Of a DNA stretch of 7,327 nucleotides, positions 6,377-7,327 are shown piece after piece. The stretch is taken from positions 1 to 7,327 of the forward strand of contig JBIOHP010000057.1 of assembly GCA_044449065.1 (NCBI GenBank), given 5' to 3'. The notes under the pieces are model-generated. The model had not been told where the DNA came from, did not search any database, and saw only the letters and a program-made list of their open reading frames with translations. Position 1 is the stretch's first letter. Each line of letters starts with the position of its first letter. Origin of the DNA: JBIOHP01 sp044449065. Lineage in GTDB: Bacteria > Bacteroidota > Ignavibacteria > UBA10030 > SZUA-254. Both the position numbers and the translations under genes were made by a program.

Positions 6377-6940
6377 TTATTTGGATTTTACGACTTGTTG
6401 AACTGGAATAACCGGATACGAAACTTCAATTTCACCGTGTTGAATTTGTTTTAATTTATCTTTGTGTAGTTTCAATTTTTCTTTTGGAAGATAATCGAGA
6501 AAAAGCACCCCGTTCAAATGATCGATCTCGTGAAGAATAACCCGGGCAAGTACACCATCGGCTTCCAATTCTGTCTCTTTAAAATTGGTATCTCTGAAAC
6601 GGACAACAATTTTCTCATCACGATCCACTTCATCGCGGATGTCCGGGATGCTAAGACAGCCTTCTTCGAGAGATACTTTCCCGATTCCGTTGACAACTTC
6701 GGGATTGATCAGGGTTAACGGTTTTATGTGTTTCATATCTTCGAGATCGGATACGTCGATTACAATCACACGATCAAGACTACCCACCTGAGTTGCTGCT
6801 AATCCGATTCCCTGTGCTTTATGCATCGTTTCAAACATATCTATGATAAGTTTGATAATTTCATCATTGACATTTTGAACGGATTTTGCCTTTTTCCGAA
6901 GGATGTCGGTTCCATAAAGATATATCGGTAAAACGGACAA
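6377..6940 (-). CDS. def: Peptide deformylase
   Basis: Metalloenzyme that removes the N-formyl group from nascent proteins at the ribosome. 187 residues, within the family range, with the three motifs in order: G44-I-G-L-A-A-T-Q51 (motif 1), E93-G-C95-L-S (motif 2) and H137-E138-I-D-H141 (motif 3). C95, H137 and H141 bind the catalytic metal, with E138 as the base. The N-terminus after the first residue (SVLPIYLYGTDILR) is typical. The start is TTG at 6940: an in-frame TAA lies four codons upstream, no ATG occurs between, and a Shine-Dalgarno stands at the right distance. A charged C-terminal tail (about 152-187) follows the catalytic core. It lies upstream of fmt in the same direction, separated by the small ORF, so Def and Fmt are probably made together. 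Confidence 0.98.
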   Translation of the reverse strand: MSVLPIYLYGTDILRKKAKSVQNVNDEIIKLIIDMFETMHKAQGIGLAATQVGSLDRVIVIDVSDLEDMKHIKPLTLINPEVVNGIGKVSLEEGCLSIPDIRDEVDRDEKIVVRFRDTNFKETELEADGVLARVILHEIDHLNGVLFLDYLPKEKLKLHKDKLKQIQHGEIEVSYPVIPVQQVVKSK

Positions 6941-6946
6941 ATATTT

Positions 6947-6951
6947 TCCTT
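6947..6951 (-). promoter_or_regulatory. Shine-Dalgarno sequence of def
   Basis: AAGGA on the minus strand, six bases before the TTG start of def. Together with the in-frame stop just upstream, it decides for the TTG start. Confidence 0.65.
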
Positions 6952-6966
6952 ATAAAATTATTAAAA

Positions 6967-6997
6967 CAAATATAGAGAAAGTGGATAATAAAAACAA
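6967..6997 (-). promoter_or_regulatory. Candidate Bacteroidetes-type promoter of def-fmt
   Basis: On the minus strand, TTG (6997-6995) is followed after 20 bases by TATATTTG (6974-6967), matching the Bacteroidetes -33 TTG and -7 TAnnTTTG consensus. Transcription would begin a few bases further on, leaving a leader of roughly 20 bases that carries the def Shine-Dalgarno. It lies in the 61-base gap after the NlpC/P60 stop. The region is AT-rich, so chance agreement is possible. Confidence 0.5.
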
Positions 6998-7001
6998 TGC
7001 A

Positions 7002-7327
7002 TTATGGAACACGCCTCACACCCACATACCTCCGTTTATAATACGAACTCTCAAGCGAAGAAATGATAACGCCCGATGAGACACTTGCATGAGCGAAATA
7101 CTCCCCCCCAAGGTAAATCCCGACGTGCGACGGCAATTCACTCGACGTGTTGAAAAAAATAAGATCGCCGAAACTCCGATTCCCTTCTGTGATGGGATTG
7201 GTCATCCGATATTGTTCCACCGTTGAATGAGGAAGTATTTTTCCGATTAGTGCGAATATCTTTACTGTGAAACCAGAACAATCTATCCCGTCTTGATTAA
7301 CACCACTGAAGCTATATGGTGTACCGA
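7002..7327 (-). CDS. NlpC/P60-family peptidoglycan endopeptidase, C-terminal part (5' end outside the window)
   Basis: The frame is open from the right edge to a TAA at 7004-7002, giving 107 visible residues; a GTG at 7220 is internal, not the start. The visible part is nearly the whole NlpC/P60 papain-like domain: D15-C16-S-G-F (catalytic cysteine), LPHSTVEQYRM (31-41), F52-G-D-L-I-F-F, S66-H67-V-G-I-Y-L-G (catalytic histidine), H79 in FAHAS as the third polar residue, and RYVGVRRV (99-106). Such enzymes cut stem peptides in the periplasm, usually between D-gamma-glutamyl and diamino-acid residues. The stretch before the cysteine reads PYSFSGVNQDGIDCSGF, with S-G where many members have G-G. 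A signal peptide and any N-terminal wall-binding domain would lie outside the window. It ends 61 bases before def; no terminator is obvious between them. Confidence 0.93.
   Translation of the reverse strand, partial: GTPYSFSGVNQDGIDCSGFTVKIFALIGKILPHSTVEQYRMTNPITEGNRSFGDLIFFNTSSELPSHVGIYLGGEYFAHASVSSGVIISSLESSYYKRRYVGVRRVP

Noticed and set aside
6996..7003. AATGCATT palindrome followed by a T-rich run as a terminator of the NlpC/P60 gene
   Set aside because: An eight-base palindrome has no loop and too short a stem for an intrinsic terminator.
7002..7220. A complete 72-residue protein starting at GTG 7220
   Set aside because: The same frame stays open to the window edge and adds the catalytic DCSGF motif upstream, so this is only the tail of a longer NlpC/P60 protein.

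Overview
The window is an ordinary housekeeping-type stretch of a moderately AT-rich bacterial chromosome, most probably from the Bacteroidetes/Chlorobi (FCB) group, perhaps an Ignavibacteria-like lineage. This placement is an inference. It rests on an 'AFRILP' motif in Fmt of the kind I associate with this group, a promoter upstream of def that fits the Bacteroidetes TTG / TAnnTTTG pattern, and a periplasmic rhodanese next to a MauE/DoxX protein. Usable Shine-Dalgarno sequences occur before folD and def, while most other starts lack one.

Plus-strand block (about 1-4038). An imperfect inverted repeat built from CATAGCA/CGTGCTA units (7-57) precedes a YmdB-type metallophosphoesterase (69-854) and folD (877-1770). 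Next comes a short stretch (1788-2008) that I read as the internally deleted remnant of a DUF190 gene: a possible N-terminal stub plus about 59 well-preserved C-terminal codons. Its stop codon lies inside the start of an exported PAP2-family phosphatase gene (1998-2831). A major facilitator transporter (2854-4038) follows 22 bases later.

Minus-strand block (4050-7327). It converges on the MFS gene with only 11 bases between the stops and no convincing terminator. Read in the direction of transcription, it starts at the right edge with the C-terminal part of an NlpC/P60 cell-wall hydrolase (7002-7327). Next is def (6377-6940), with a TTG start supported by a Shine-Dalgarno sequence and a candidate promoter. 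A possible 42-codon gene (6244-6372) exactly fills the def-fmt gap and overlaps the fmt start as ATGA. It is followed by fmt (5324-6247), a 117-base gap with no gene (5207-5323), a membrane-anchored rhodanese (4502-5206) and a MauE/DoxX-like redox membrane protein (4050-4502), the last two joined by a TAATG stop/start overlap.

How the genes relate. FolD makes 10-formyl-THF, the formyl donor for Fmt, and Def removes the formyl group from finished N-termini, so the formyl-methionine cycle is represented on both strands. The rhodanese and MauE proteins look like a two-gene periplasmic sulfur or thiol-redox unit. No new defence system, CRISPR array, tRNA, rRNA or insertion sequence was seen. The items most worth a second look are the DUF190 remnant, the def-fmt small ORF, the left-edge repeat and the rhodanese-MauE pair.
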